Source of the DNA: a bacterium
GTDB lineage: Bacteria; NPL-UPA2; JAGMAN01
Direction of reading: 5' to 3'
DNA length: 14,016 nucleotides
Assembly (NCBI GenBank): GCA_023130215.1
Contig: JAGMAN010000070.1
Coordinates: 1 to 14,016, forward strand
The notes below the pieces were generated by a model. It saw only the letters and a list, made by a program, of their open reading frames with translations. It had not been told where the DNA came from and did no database searches. Position numbers and translations under genes: made by a program. Shown here piece after piece: positions 1 through 6,842 of this stretch; within the stretch, counting starts at the first letter, position 1, and each line of letters opens with the position of its first letter.

Positions 1-202
1 CATTATCATTAAGTTACAACAGAAAAAATGAATTTGGATTTGGAAAGTGAATTTGTTTGGAAGGGACGGAGGGGTGTCGTGAAAAACAAATTTTTGGAGG
101 TTTTGGGCAGGTTTTAGGGCTAGATGTAGAGAATTTACAAGAACTGGCGATATGTTAGTGGCCTATGAATTGTAACTTTGAAAGTGAAGAATTAGGGTAC
201 TT
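1..202. other. Leftmost 200 bases, no supportable gene
   Basis: AT-rich stretch with stops in all frames. The longest things seen on the plus strand are an ATG-initiated 29-codon frame (28-117) with no ribosome binding site, and an overlapping frame that runs to a TAG near 165. Neither resembles a family I know. They could be decayed remains of a gene, but I cannot show that. Confidence 0.5.
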
Positions 203-206
203 TCAA
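178..206. repeat. 8-bp inverted repeat
   Basis: TTGAAAGT at 178-185 is mirrored by ACTTTCAA at 199-206, with a 13-base loop. It sits at the 3' end of the minus-strand frame that stops at 203. There is no T-run on either side, so it is not a convincing intrinsic terminator; it could be a processed 3' hairpin or chance. Confidence 0.3.
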
Positions 207-382
207 GGCGGCGATTGTTTACTTCTCGGGAGACACTTAACCATCTTTAGGATATTTCCCACCCGTGGCTTATGTTCGTAACTGACCTCATCCATGAGAG
301 TTTTAATGACATAGACCCCCACTCGGTCAACCTGCCAGAATCTAACCCCACTATTCTGGCCCCTATTTTTCTTGAGGATCAA
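203..382 (-). CDS. Short unassigned ORF downstream of the lipoprotein gene
   Basis: A minus-strand open frame of 59 codons if read from a TTG at 382; an in-frame ATG lies further inside. It overlaps the last codons of the lipoprotein gene. The product would be basic and soluble, with segments such as FWQVDRVGVYVIKTLMDEV, which look like ordinary protein rather than random translation. I recognise no family. It may be a fragment of a larger degraded gene, because the frame is closed just upstream by a TAG and has no good ribosome binding site. A plus-strand frame (272-514) crosses the same DNA but also runs through the lipoprotein gene antisense and is less protein-like. Reality as a gene is uncertain. 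Confidence 0.25.
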   Translation of the reverse strand: MILKKNRGQNSGVRFWQVDRVGVYVIKTLMDEVSYEHKPRVGNILKMVKCLPRSKQSPP

Positions 383-752
383 CTACATAGCTTGTTTGAT
401 CAAATTGCTGCCAAGCACCTGTGCAGATACCATCAACAACTAAGATTGAAATTATACCAAAATCAAGAAGAACTCCTAACAAAGTGGTCGCATCGAATGA
501 TTTTGTTGGAATAGCAACACCATCAGCATAGCCTTCTTTTCTCGCTACAATCGTATAATTTTTATTCTTTCTAAATGTTGTTACACCATTACCTGTGCCT
601 ATATAAGCTTCGTTTACGTACAATTTGGCGTCATCTACATTGCTTCTTATGCTTACCATCTGAGTACTACCGTGAAACATAGCTGCACAGCCTGTAATTG
701 ACACTATCAATATTAAACATATAACATTTTTCACTACTATGTGTAGTTTCAT
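363..752 (-). CDS. PEGA-like lipoprotein
   Basis: 129-residue predicted lipoprotein. Residues 1-21 form a type II signal peptide: basic start, hydrophobic core, then lipobox SITGC with the lipidated Cys at 22. Residues about 32-75 resemble a PEGA domain (a small beta-sandwich found in surface proteins): an IRSNVDDAKLYVN strand pair, a turn like YIGTGNG, and the closing VARKEGYADG. A hydrophobic stretch at 91-109 follows, rich in Leu, Ile and Val, and then a short tail with GAW. This arrangement (GST after the lipobox, PEGA-like strands, a C-terminal hydrophobic hairpin with TGAW) is seen in many small uncharacterised envelope lipoproteins. The ATG has a good GGGGAG ribosome binding site about 5 bases upstream. 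A possible small ORF overlaps the start by ATGA. Exact role unknown; location in the outer or inner membrane cannot be decided from sequence. Confidence 0.8.
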   Translation of the reverse strand: MKLHIVVKNVICLILIVSITGCAAMFHGSTQMVSIRSNVDDAKLYVNEAYIGTGNGVTTFRKNKNYTIVARKEGYADGVAIPTKSFDATTLLGVLLDFGIISILVVDGICTGAWQQFDQTSYVVDPQEK

Positions 753-865
753 AGTTCTCCCCTTTCAACCGTTCGCATTATTAAAACGTTAAACTCCACA
801 AAACCCAATTCCTTTGCCCGTGTTTCCCGAGTAATCTTATTGCTGAAAAAGTCACCTCCTTTCAT
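749..865 (-). CDS. Possible 38-residue small ORF coupled to the lipoprotein gene
   Basis: ATG at 865, TGA at 749-751, 38 residues, beginning MKGGDFF and ending VERGEL. The stop overlaps the ATG of the lipoprotein gene as ATGA, the same coupling used elsewhere in the window. The product would be charged, with no membrane segment. A near-perfect Shine-Dalgarno string (AAAGGAGGTGA, 851-862) lies inside codons 2-5, with no ATG, GTG or TTG at a proper distance after it; upstream of the ATG only a weak GGAAT is seen. It could instead be a 5' leader or the tail of a decayed gene. I recognise no homologue. Confidence 0.35.
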   Translation of the reverse strand: MKGGDFFSNKITRETRAKELGFVEFNVLIMRTVERGEL

Positions 866-924
866 AGTTATTTACTAAAATTCCATTACGGAATACTTCA
901 CTTGCCCTCTACATGATAGGACTT

Positions 925-1608
925 TCAATTTATCTTTTCACCATTTTTATAAAAGTCAATATATCCAATTGCCCCATTCTCACTATATATCTTAGCTCTT
1001 CCTTCTGGCTTACCGTTCTTGAAAGTCCATTCTTCTTGTAACTGTCCATTTTCGTAATACTTCTTTGTTATACCCTCTGCTTTGCCGTCCTTGACAATTG
1101 CTTTGACTTGCAACTGTCCATTTTCGTAATATTTCTTTGCTATACCCTCTAACTTGTCATTCTTGTAAGTCGCTTCTTCCTGCAACTGTCCATTTTCGTA
1201 ATATATCTTATATGGCCCCTCTGGCTTACCATCCTTGAGAATCCCTTCGTAATGCAACTGTCCATTTTCGTAATACCCCTTGGTTAGCCCATTTCTCTTG
1301 TCATTTTTGTAAGTCCGTTCTTCCTGCAACTGTCCATTTTCGTAATATTTCTTTGCTATACCCTCTAACTTGTCATCTTTATAAATCGCTTCAAATAGCA
1401 GCTGGCCACTTTTGTAATACCTCTTAAATACCCCGTCCTGCTTGCCATCCCTGTAAGTCGTTTCAAATAACAGTTCACCACTTTTGTAATACTTCTTAAA
1501 TAGGGTATCTTGCTTCCAAAATTTTACAAGAATAAATGATAATAATAAAATTAAGGTAATGCCTAATAAAAACAGACATTTCCTCGCTATGACTTTCTTA
1601 ATGTTCAT
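925..1608 (-). CDS. Membrane-anchored MORN-type repeat protein
   Basis: About 227 residues. After a basic N-terminus there is one hydrophobic segment (about residues 10-31, ending FILVKFW), so the rest probably faces the periplasm or outside. From residue 40 to the end there are eight tandem units of exactly 24 residues, consensus YYENGQLQEE-x-TYKNDKLEG-x4, the last one shortened to 20. This matches the MORN-variant repeat (toxin-antitoxin YwqK-type) family, which forms extended beta-hairpin stacks; known members include putative antitoxins and surface proteins. The frame also opens at a GTG two codons earlier (1614), but AAGGTG is correctly placed as ribosome binding site for the ATG at 1608, so I prefer that start. 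The gene is clearly more AT-rich than the lpx operon. No toxin partner gene is adjacent, so an antitoxin role is not supported here. Confidence 0.85.
   Translation of the reverse strand: MNIKKVIARKCLFLLGITLILLLSFILVKFWKQDTLFKKYYKSGELLFETTYRDGKQDGVFKRYYKSGQLLFEAIYKDDKLEGIAKKYYENGQLQEERTYKNDKRNGLTKGYYENGQLHYEGILKDGKPEGPYKIYYENGQLQEEATYKNDKLEGIAKKYYENGQLQVKAIVKDGKAEGITKKYYENGQLQEEWTFKNGKPEGRAKIYSENGAIGYIDFYKNGEKIN
928..1491 (-). repeat. 72-bp tandem coding repeats (eight units)
   Basis: The DNA behind the MORN-type units repeats with an exact 72-base period. The plus-strand string ACTGTCCATTTTCGTAAT begins at 1041, 1113, 1185, 1257 and 1329, always 72 apart, and more diverged copies follow at about 1401 and 1473. 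Inner units are much more alike than the N-terminal two, which suggests recent unit duplication or gene conversion. The last unit (near 928-987) is degenerate and shorter. Confidence 0.9.
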
Positions 1609-1724
1609 CTTCACCTTTCCATAAATCTCTATAGCTTCTCCACCTTTATTTGGGCTTCAACTTCGCTTTTTACTATAAAATTTGCCTAAAAACAAGGGTT
1701 TTGAGGCTCATTTCTCCCTCCAAG

Positions 1725-1750
1725 CTTCGCCTTTGTCCTAAAAGGCGAAG
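1725..1750. repeat. Perfect 10-bp inverted repeat (hairpin) downstream of the operon
   Basis: CTTCGCCTTT (1725-1734), a 6-base loop, then AAAGGCGAAG (1741-1750). It lies immediately 3' of the recombinase remnant and about 165 bases past the lpxB stop on the minus strand. There is no U-tract after the stem in either direction, so it is not a standard intrinsic terminator, though it could stabilise the 3' end of the long transcript. A related core, AACTTCGCTTTTT, occurs again at about 1659-1671, so the hairpin may be part of a small dispersed repeat. Confidence 0.6.
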
Positions 1751-1751
1751 T

Positions 1752-1880
1752 TCATCCGGCCAGCGATTCGGCTGCCCGGGCTATCTGGTCTTTGGTCACA
1801 TGAGTATAGATCATGGTGGTAGAGACATCAGCGTGGCCAAGGAACTCCTGCACCAGGTAGATGTTTTTGCCCTTGTTCAT
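1752..1880 (-). pseudogene. C-terminal remnant of a tyrosine recombinase/integrase
   Basis: Minus-strand frame from ATG 1880 to TGA 1752-1754, 42 residues. It contains LVQEFLGHADVSTT followed by MIYTHV and ends IARAAESLAG. In the Xer/phage integrase family, LGH carries the conserved catalytic His and the Tyr of IYTHV is the DNA nucleophile, so this is the last active-site segment and C-terminal tail. The core-binding domain, the first Arg and the HxxR box are absent: the frame is closed by a TGA about 9 codons upstream of the ATG, and lpxB ends only 34 bases before it. It cannot be an active enzyme by itself. It is most simply a fragment left by a deletion or by a lost integrative element. 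Family assignment is strong; the history is inference. Confidence 0.8.
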
Positions 1881-1914
1881 TGTATAGAAGCTTCCTTTTT
1901 GGTCTCTTCAGTAG

Positions 1915-3057
1915 CTAATTTATCTTCTCGCCAACTGTCTCCAGCACCAGGCGGGCCGCTCTGAGACTAGCACCTGGCTGGCCGAGCTTGTCTTTTACTT
2001 CCTCTAAATCTTTCTGCATGGATTCTCGTTTATTTTTGTTCTCCAATAAATCCAAACAGGCTGAAGCTATTCTGCCTGGTCTGGCTCCGAATTGCAGGAA
2101 TTCAGGAACTACCCTTCTGCCGGCTACTACATTGACCAGTCCAATGTCAGGAACTCTTATCAAGAGTTTAGCCAGAAGCCAACTGAGGAAGGAAACTTTG
2201 TAGATAACTACCATGGGAGTTTCCAGGCAGGCGGCCTCCAGAGTAGCCGTGCCCGAGGCAACCAGGAGGAGCTGAGCTGAACTCATCACTTGATAAGTTT
2301 TATCATGAACCAACCTTATTCCCAGGCTGGGATTTAATAGGTCATTAATCTCTTCATGAGAGATAGTAGAGGCGCAGGGGAGAACAAACTCCAGCTCAGG
2401 ACTTCTCGACCTCATCAACTTAGCTGCCTTTAACATAATCGGTAACAACCTTTTTATCTCCTGCCTTCTGCTTCCGGGAAGGAGCCCGACCACTGGTCTG
2501 TCCGGGGGAATATTAAAGCGAGAAGCTATCTCCTCCTTTTTCCCTATAGGGTCTATGACATCCAAAAGAGGATGACCGACAAACTCTACCGGCGGACCCT
2601 CATCCTGGTATATCTCTCTTTCAAAGGGAAGGATGACAATCATCTTATTGACTAACTTAGCTATTTTCTTAACCCGGCTTCTTCCCCAGGCCCAGACCTG
2701 AGGGCTGATGTAGTAGATGATTGGTATTCCCTTCTTCTTAACCCGCTCAGCCAGGCGTAAGTTGAAACCAGGGTAGTCAATGAGGATAAGACCATCCGGT
2801 CCCTCCTCCTCCACTGCCCGGTAAATTTTATGGAAAGTTCCTGACAACCTTCTAATATGCCTTAACACTTCACCGAAACCGACGATGGCTATCTCACTAA
2901 TATCGAAGAGAATATTAACTCCGGCCTCAGCCATTCTTTTGCCGCCCATGCCCATAATTTCAAGGTCAGGAGAAAGGCTCTTGAGAGCCTTCACTAAGTT
3001 AGCCCCGTGCAGGTCACCGGAGGCTTCACCGGCAATTATCATTAATTTCCTTGACAT
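1915..3057 (-). CDS. lpxB: Lipid-A-disaccharide synthase
   Basis: GT19 glycosyltransferase that joins UDP-2,3-diacylglucosamine and lipid X to form the beta-1,6-linked tetraacyl disaccharide 1-phosphate at the inner face of the cytoplasmic membrane. The 380-residue length fits the family (E. coli about 382). Visible signatures: the N-terminal GEASGD at 10-15, IDYPGFNLR at 93-101, YYISPQVWAWG at 115-125, FVGHPL at 159-164, the nucleotide-binding LLPGSRRQEI at 192-201 and ASGTATLEA near 267-275. The ATG lies inside the end of the preceding oxidoreductase gene (16-base overlap), with GAGAAG upstream, implying translational coupling. It is the last intact gene of the lpx block; a recombinase fragment follows 34 bases after its stop. 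Confidence 0.97.
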   Translation of the reverse strand: MSRKLMIIAGEASGDLHGANLVKALKSLSPDLEIMGMGGKRMAEAGVNILFDISEIAIVGFGEVLRHIRRLSGTFHKIYRAVEEEGPDGLILIDYPGFNLRLAERVKKKGIPIIYYISPQVWAWGRSRVKKIAKLVNKMIVILPFEREIYQDEGPPVEFVGHPLLDVIDPIGKKEEIASRFNIPPDRPVVGLLPGSRRQEIKRLLPIMLKAAKLMRSRSPELEFVLPCASTISHEEINDLLNPSLGIRLVHDKTYQVMSSAQLLLVASGTATLEAACLETPMVVIYKVSFLSWLLAKLLIRVPDIGLVNVVAGRRVVPEFLQFGARPGRIASACLDLLENKNKRESMQKDLEEVKDKLGQPGASLRAARLVLETVGEKIN

Positions 3058-3968
3058 TTTTGGATTTGCTTCTCAATCTCAAGGGCTACTTCTAAGACCC
3101 TCTTCCCTTCCTCCCCTGATACTGAGGGTCTTCGCCGGCTAACTACACAGCCAATGAAATCCTCAATCTCTGAGCGGAGTGGCTCAGTTTTATCAGGGGA
3201 AATCCTTTCTCTGATAATGGCTTTACCCCTTTTTCGACACAGGTCCACTTCCTGAGTTAAGCAGTCCAGGGATATATAACTATCCCTTTGAAAAATTCTT
3301 ATCTTCCTCATTCTCTCCTGGGAGAGACGGCTGGCACTTACATGGGCTACACACCCATTCTCAAAGAGGAGGCGGGCATTGGCAATATCCTCATATTTAG
3401 AAAGCACTGCTATTCCCAGAGCTTCAATGCGCCTGATAGCAGATTTTACCAAATGAAGGATGAGGTCAAGGTCGTGGACCATCAGGTCCAGGACCACCCC
3501 TACTTCAGTGCCCCGTGGCTGGTAAGGGGCTAAGCGATGAGATTCAATGAAACGAGGAGCTTTGACCAAGGTCTCCAATTGTCTGACAGCGGCATTATAC
3601 CTTTCTATGTGACCAATCTGCAGAACTAAATTTCTCTGGCTGGACAACCGAATTAACTTCTCTGCCTCCTCTACCGTTTGAGTAATCGGTTTCTCTAAGA
3701 GGAGGTGGATTCCTTGCCTGAGGAAATCTCTGGCTACCTGGCAGTGGAGATGAGTGGGGACAGCAATGCTCACGGCAGATACTTTTCCGAATAGGTCCTT
3801 ATAGTCTATGTGGCCATCAGTGTTATATCTACTGGCAATCTGCTTGCACCTTCGACGGTCAATATCTGCTACTCCCATGAGCTGAGTCTGGGGAAGCCGG
3901 GAATAGATGCGAGCATGCTCCTTCCCTAAATGGCCTACTCCTACCACTCCAACCTTAATCTTTTTCAT
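3042..3968 (-). CDS. Gfo/Idh/MocA family oxidoreductase in the lpx operon
   Basis: 308-residue NAD(P)-dependent sugar dehydrogenase-type protein. The N-terminal Rossmann fold begins with VGVVGVGHLGKEH (glycine motif 10-15). EKPIT at 92-96 supplies the family's conserved Lys, IGHIERYN is at 118-125, and DLMVHDLDL at 161-169 carries the usual His-Asp pair. Its ATG overlaps the lpxI stop (ATGA) and its end overlaps the lpxB start, so it is made together with lipid A enzymes. GnnA, which oxidises the 3-OH of UDP-GlcNAc ahead of GnnB transamination to give amide-linked lipid A chains, belongs to this family, and the context makes a GnnA-like role possible. No GnnB aminotransferase lies in the window. 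Other sugar dehydrogenase roles remain open. The family is certain, the substrate is not. Confidence 0.9.
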   Translation of the reverse strand: MKKIKVGVVGVGHLGKEHARIYSRLPQTQLMGVADIDRRRCKQIASRYNTDGHIDYKDLFGKVSAVSIAVPTHLHCQVARDFLRQGIHLLLEKPITQTVEEAEKLIRLSSQRNLVLQIGHIERYNAAVRQLETLVKAPRFIESHRLAPYQPRGTEVGVVLDLMVHDLDLILHLVKSAIRRIEALGIAVLSKYEDIANARLLFENGCVAHVSASRLSQERMRKIRIFQRDSYISLDCLTQEVDLCRKRGKAIIRERISPDKTEPLRSEIEDFIGCVVSRRRPSVSGEEGKRVLEVALEIEKQIQKCQGN

Positions 3969-4762
3969 AAAGCCACTACACAGATTCCCGCCTCATCAGC
4001 TATCTGGATTAGCTCCTCTCTATCCAGAATAACTGTCCTTTCTGCCTCAACGGCCAGGACCGAAGCCTTGACTTCTCTTAAAAGTTGCAGGGTTCCTCTA
4101 CCAACCACTGGAATGTCAAAGCGCATATCCTGTTGTGGCTTACTCATCTTTACCACGGTTGCTCCATCCCCTCCTAAGTTTGCTCCCCTCCTTATAGCAC
4201 TATCGGTTCCCTCTATAGCCTCTACGGCCAGGATGATCCCATTTTTGATTACCACTGTCTGTCCAATATCTAAACGGCCGATCTCTTTGACTATCCTTTT
4301 TCCAAATTCAATATCCTTAAGTTCACCTTCAGTTGGCTGGCGTTTACTTAGCACTCCACAACCTGCTAAATATGAAGAGAGATATTTCCGCCCATCAATG
4401 AGCTCAATTCCTTCCTTCTTTAGTTCATCGGCCAGGGCTCTCAGGATGGACTCGGTCTGTTTGCTTCCAAGTTTTCTGAGAAGCGAAGATATCCTCTCAT
4501 TAAACCCAGCCTGGTTAAGTAGCACTGACTGAGGAATCTTTCCAATCATTACTGCTTGCCTGGCTCCCTCAGATAAAAGGAACTTTACCGCTCGGTCAAA
4601 CTCCACTATCTTCACCCAGAGAGTCTTATGGGATAAGCTTTCCACCTCAGGTGAAGTATATCCAGAAAGGGCTACGGTAGCAATATCTACCTCCTGCTTG
4701 GCTTCCCGGATGAGGATGAGAGGGAGGCGACCACTTCCAGCAATTAGTCCAAGTTTCTCCAT
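3965..4762 (-). CDS. lpxI: UDP-2,3-diacylglucosamine pyrophosphatase LpxI
   Basis: 265-residue LpxI (formerly DUF1009). It hydrolyses UDP-2,3-diacylglucosamine to lipid X (2,3-diacylglucosamine 1-phosphate) and UMP, the step done by LpxH in gammaproteobacteria and by LpxG in chlamydiae. The N-terminal start LGLIAGSGRLPL is diagnostic, as is the C-terminal block beginning VVGRGTLQLL and followed by ILDREELIQIADEAGI. The middle has RRGANLGGDGATVVK and VVKMSKPQQDMRFDIPVVG. The ATG has a strong GGAGGAGAA site and sits 14 bases after lpxA; the stop overlaps the next start (ATGA). Its position between lpxA and lpxB supports the assignment. Confidence 0.95.
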   Translation of the reverse strand: MEKLGLIAGSGRLPLILIREAKQEVDIATVALSGYTSPEVESLSHKTLWVKIVEFDRAVKFLLSEGARQAVMIGKIPQSVLLNQAGFNERISSLLRKLGSKQTESILRALADELKKEGIELIDGRKYLSSYLAGCGVLSKRQPTEGELKDIEFGKRIVKEIGRLDIGQTVVIKNGIILAVEAIEGTDSAIRRGANLGGDGATVVKMSKPQQDMRFDIPVVGRGTLQLLREVKASVLAVEAERTVILDREELIQIADEAGICVVAL

Positions 4763-4776
4763 TTCTCCTCCGCCGC

Positions 4777-5562
4777 CTATGCTTCTGCGGCTCTTCCTTT
4801 TCGGCCCTTGCTGCTGCGCTTAATAAATTCAATCAGGTGCTTCACTTCCTCTATCGGTTCCATCTCCTCCTCTATCTTAGCTATGGCTTGAGAGGTATTA
4901 AGATGGGAACGGTAAAGGATCTGATGAGCTTTCTTTAAAACAGATATCTTCTCGCGGGAAAACCCCGACCTTCTCAGACCAACTATGTTCAGGCCCCGCA
5001 CCTCGGCTGGCTGTCCATCGGCTAACATAAAAGGGGGAATATCCTTGACTATCTTTGAGTAACCTCCTAAAAAGGCCAGTCTTCCAATGCTCACGAAGTG
5101 ATGAATGCCAACCAGTCCCCCTATCCAGACTTCATCTCCAATGGTTACGTGTCCTCCTGAGGTAGTTAAATTTGACATGACCACTGAGCTGCCGATATGG
5201 CAATCATGGGCGATATGAGTGTAAGCCATCAGGAGGCAATTATTTGCAATGGTGGTTCTCTCTCCACCACCGGCTGTCCCCCGGTTGATAGTAACGTATT
5301 CCCGGATGGTATTGTTATCACCTATTTCTACAAAGGACTTCTCTTCCTTAAATTTGAGGTCCTGTGGTTCAGTGCCAATTACCGCTCCAGGGAAGATTCT
5401 GTTATTTTCCCCAATTCTGGTCCAGCCATTAATGAAAACCTGCCCTGCGATTTGCGTGCCCCGGCCAATGGTCACATTCTCACCAATGGAGCTATATGGA
5501 CCTACCTCCACATCTTCAGCAAGCTTTGCTTTGGGATGAATGATAGCAGTAGGATGAATCAT
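4777..5562 (-). CDS. lpxA: UDP-N-acetylglucosamine O-acyltransferase
   Basis: 261-residue LpxA, the first enzyme of lipid A synthesis: it moves a 3-hydroxyacyl chain from ACP to the 3-position of UDP-GlcNAc (or to the 3-amine if the sugar is GlcNAc3N). The left-handed beta-helix hexapeptide repeats run from about residue 2 to 190 (IHPTAIIHPKAKL, VEVGPYSSIG and so on). The catalytic His is His119 in THIAHD, aligning with E. coli His125. The helical C-terminal part starts at GLNIVGLRRSGFSREKI (about 190-206). The residue aligning by count with E. coli Gly173, which sets chain length, is Gly167, so a long acyl chain is plausible (inference). The ATG shares one base with the lpxC-fabZ stop (TGATG). 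Confidence 0.96.
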   Translation of the reverse strand: MIHPTAIIHPKAKLAEDVEVGPYSSIGENVTIGRGTQIAGQVFINGWTRIGENNRIFPGAVIGTEPQDLKFKEEKSFVEIGDNNTIREYVTINRGTAGGGERTTIANNCLLMAYTHIAHDCHIGSSVVMSNLTTSGGHVTIGDEVWIGGLVGIHHFVSIGRLAFLGGYSKIVKDIPPFMLADGQPAEVRGLNIVGLRRSGFSREKISVLKKAHQILYRSHLNTSQAIAKIEEEMEPIEEVKHLIEFIKRSSKGRKGRAAEA

Positions 5563-6842
5563 CAGGCTTCTACCAAAGAAAAGACCATTTCCGCCTCAGC
5601 TACTACCTTGCCTTCCACAAAGGCCTTAGTTTGAACTTTGCCCGTCTTCTGATGGAGTTTACGAACCTCTACCTCCAGTCTCAACTGATCGCCAGGAACG
5701 ACTGGTCTGCGTAACTTAACTTTGTCAATGGCGGCAAGGTAAGCTAATTTACCTAAGTTGCCTTCCCTCTTCAGCATAAGCACTCCAGCCGTCTGGGCCA
5801 TAGCTTCGATGATTAGGACCCCGGGCATGATTGGCCTCTGCGGGAAGTGCCCCGGGAAAAAAGGTTCGTTGAAAGTCACATTCTTGATTCCGACAATTCT
5901 TCTGCCCTCTTCTATCTCCACAATCCTGTCAACCAAGAGGAACGGATAGCGGTGAGGGAGAATCTTCTGAATGTCATTGATATCTAAGATCTGGTCAGAG
6001 AGCCCGGTGGTTTTCATAGCCTCCTTAATCTTTTGGACTAATTTGATGTTCAGGTCGTGGCCGGATTTGATGGCTACGATCTCAGCCTTAAGTGGGCATC
6101 CCAGGAGAAATAGGTCACCCATTAAATCTAAGATCTTATGGCGGACGAACTCATCCTCAAATCTTAGCTTCCCTTTGACAATTCCGCTATCCCCTATTAC
6201 TACTGTATTCTCAAAGGTGGCTCCCTTACCCAGTCCCTGGGCCTGCAGAGCCTTGGCCTCCCGCTCCAGGCAGAAGGTTCTGGCCGGGGCAATCTCCTTC
6301 TCAAAGATTTGGTCCCTTATCTGGAAGGAGGCATATTGGGTCCTGAGGAGGGGATGGTCGTAATCAATAGTGAATGAGATCCTCAGCTCATTGGAGGGGA
6401 AGGCAGCAATGGACGCACTCTTCTCTGAAATCCAGATTGGTTCATTTAGCCGACCATACCTCTTCTCCTCCCCCTGTTCAACTATCCCTGCGCGCCTTAG
6501 CATCTCAGTGAATGGCCGCGAACTACCATCTATCTCCGGCACCTCATTGGCATCCACTTCGATGAGGAGGTTATCTAATCCCAAACCAGTTAAAGCCGCC
6601 AGGATATGCTCCACCGTATGCACTTCAACCTGGCCATCTCCCAGAGTGGTTCGCCGAGGTGCTTCCCTGGCCAGGGAGATGTCTACCTTTATCTCAGGCT
6701 TCTTAGGGAGGTCAACTCGAATGAACTTCACTCCGCTACCGACAGGAGCGGGTTTGAAGGTGATAGTGCTCCTGGTGCCGGTATGGAGTCCAACCCCGGA
6801 GTAGCGAACAGCAGATTTAATTGTCCTTTGCCTTTCTTTCAT
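5562..6842 (-). CDS. lpxC-fabZ: Fused LpxC deacetylase / FabZ dehydratase
   Basis: 426 residues with two complete enzymes. Residues about 1-280 are LpxC, the zinc-dependent UDP-3-O-acyl-GlcNAc deacetylase and committed step of lipid A synthesis. VEHILAAL holds general base Glu78 and zinc ligand His79, [13 protein letters not shown] holds His235 and Asp239, and SGHDLN holds His262. Residues about 285-426 are FabZ, the 3-hydroxyacyl-ACP dehydratase: [13 protein letters not shown] at 295-307, catalytic His332 in PGHFP and Glu346 in LIIEAMAQT. No active-site residue is missing in either half, so both should work. The same fusion is known in Bacteroidetes and several other Gram-negative phyla. It may help balance the 3-hydroxyacyl-ACP pool between lipid A and phospholipid. 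The start overlaps the skp stop (ATGA), with GAAGG as ribosome binding site. Confidence 0.97.
   Translation of the reverse strand: MKERQRTIKSAVRYSGVGLHTGTRSTITFKPAPVGSGVKFIRVDLPKKPEIKVDISLAREAPRRTTLGDGQVEVHTVEHILAALTGLGLDNLLIEVDANEVPEIDGSSRPFTEMLRRAGIVEQGEEKRYGRLNEPIWISEKSASIAAFPSNELRISFTIDYDHPLLRTQYASFQIRDQIFEKEIAPARTFCLEREAKALQAQGLGKGATFENTVVIGDSGIVKGKLRFEDEFVRHKILDLMGDLFLLGCPLKAEIVAIKSGHDLNIKLVQKIKEAMKTTGLSDQILDINDIQKILPHRYPFLLVDRIVEIEEGRRIVGIKNVTFNEPFFPGHFPQRPIMPGVLIIEAMAQTAGVLMLKREGNLGKLAYLAAIDKVKLRRPVVPGDQLRLEVEVRKLHQKTGKVQTKAFVEGKVVAEAEMVFSLVEA

Noticed and set aside
272-514. Plus-strand frame of 80 codons
   Set aside because: It runs antisense through the lipoprotein gene, has no ribosome binding site and no recognisable motif.
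880-894. ATTCC/GGAAT hairpin after the MORN-type gene as a terminator
   Set aside because: The stem is only 5 bp and the T-run is four bases, too weak to call.
928-1491. Regular 72-base repeats as a CRISPR array
   Set aside because: The repeats are contiguous coding units in one open frame with no unique spacers.
925-1614. Toxin-antitoxin pair based on the YwqK-type repeats
   Set aside because: No toxin-like gene is adjacent, and the protein has a membrane anchor.
1615-1700. Promoter in front of the MORN-type gene
   Set aside because: TATAGT- and TATAGA-like boxes exist, but no -35 box lies at a proper distance.
1650-1964. Plus-strand frame of 104 codons
   Set aside because: It is antisense to the end of lpxB and to the recombinase remnant, whose minus-strand frame has clear family motifs.
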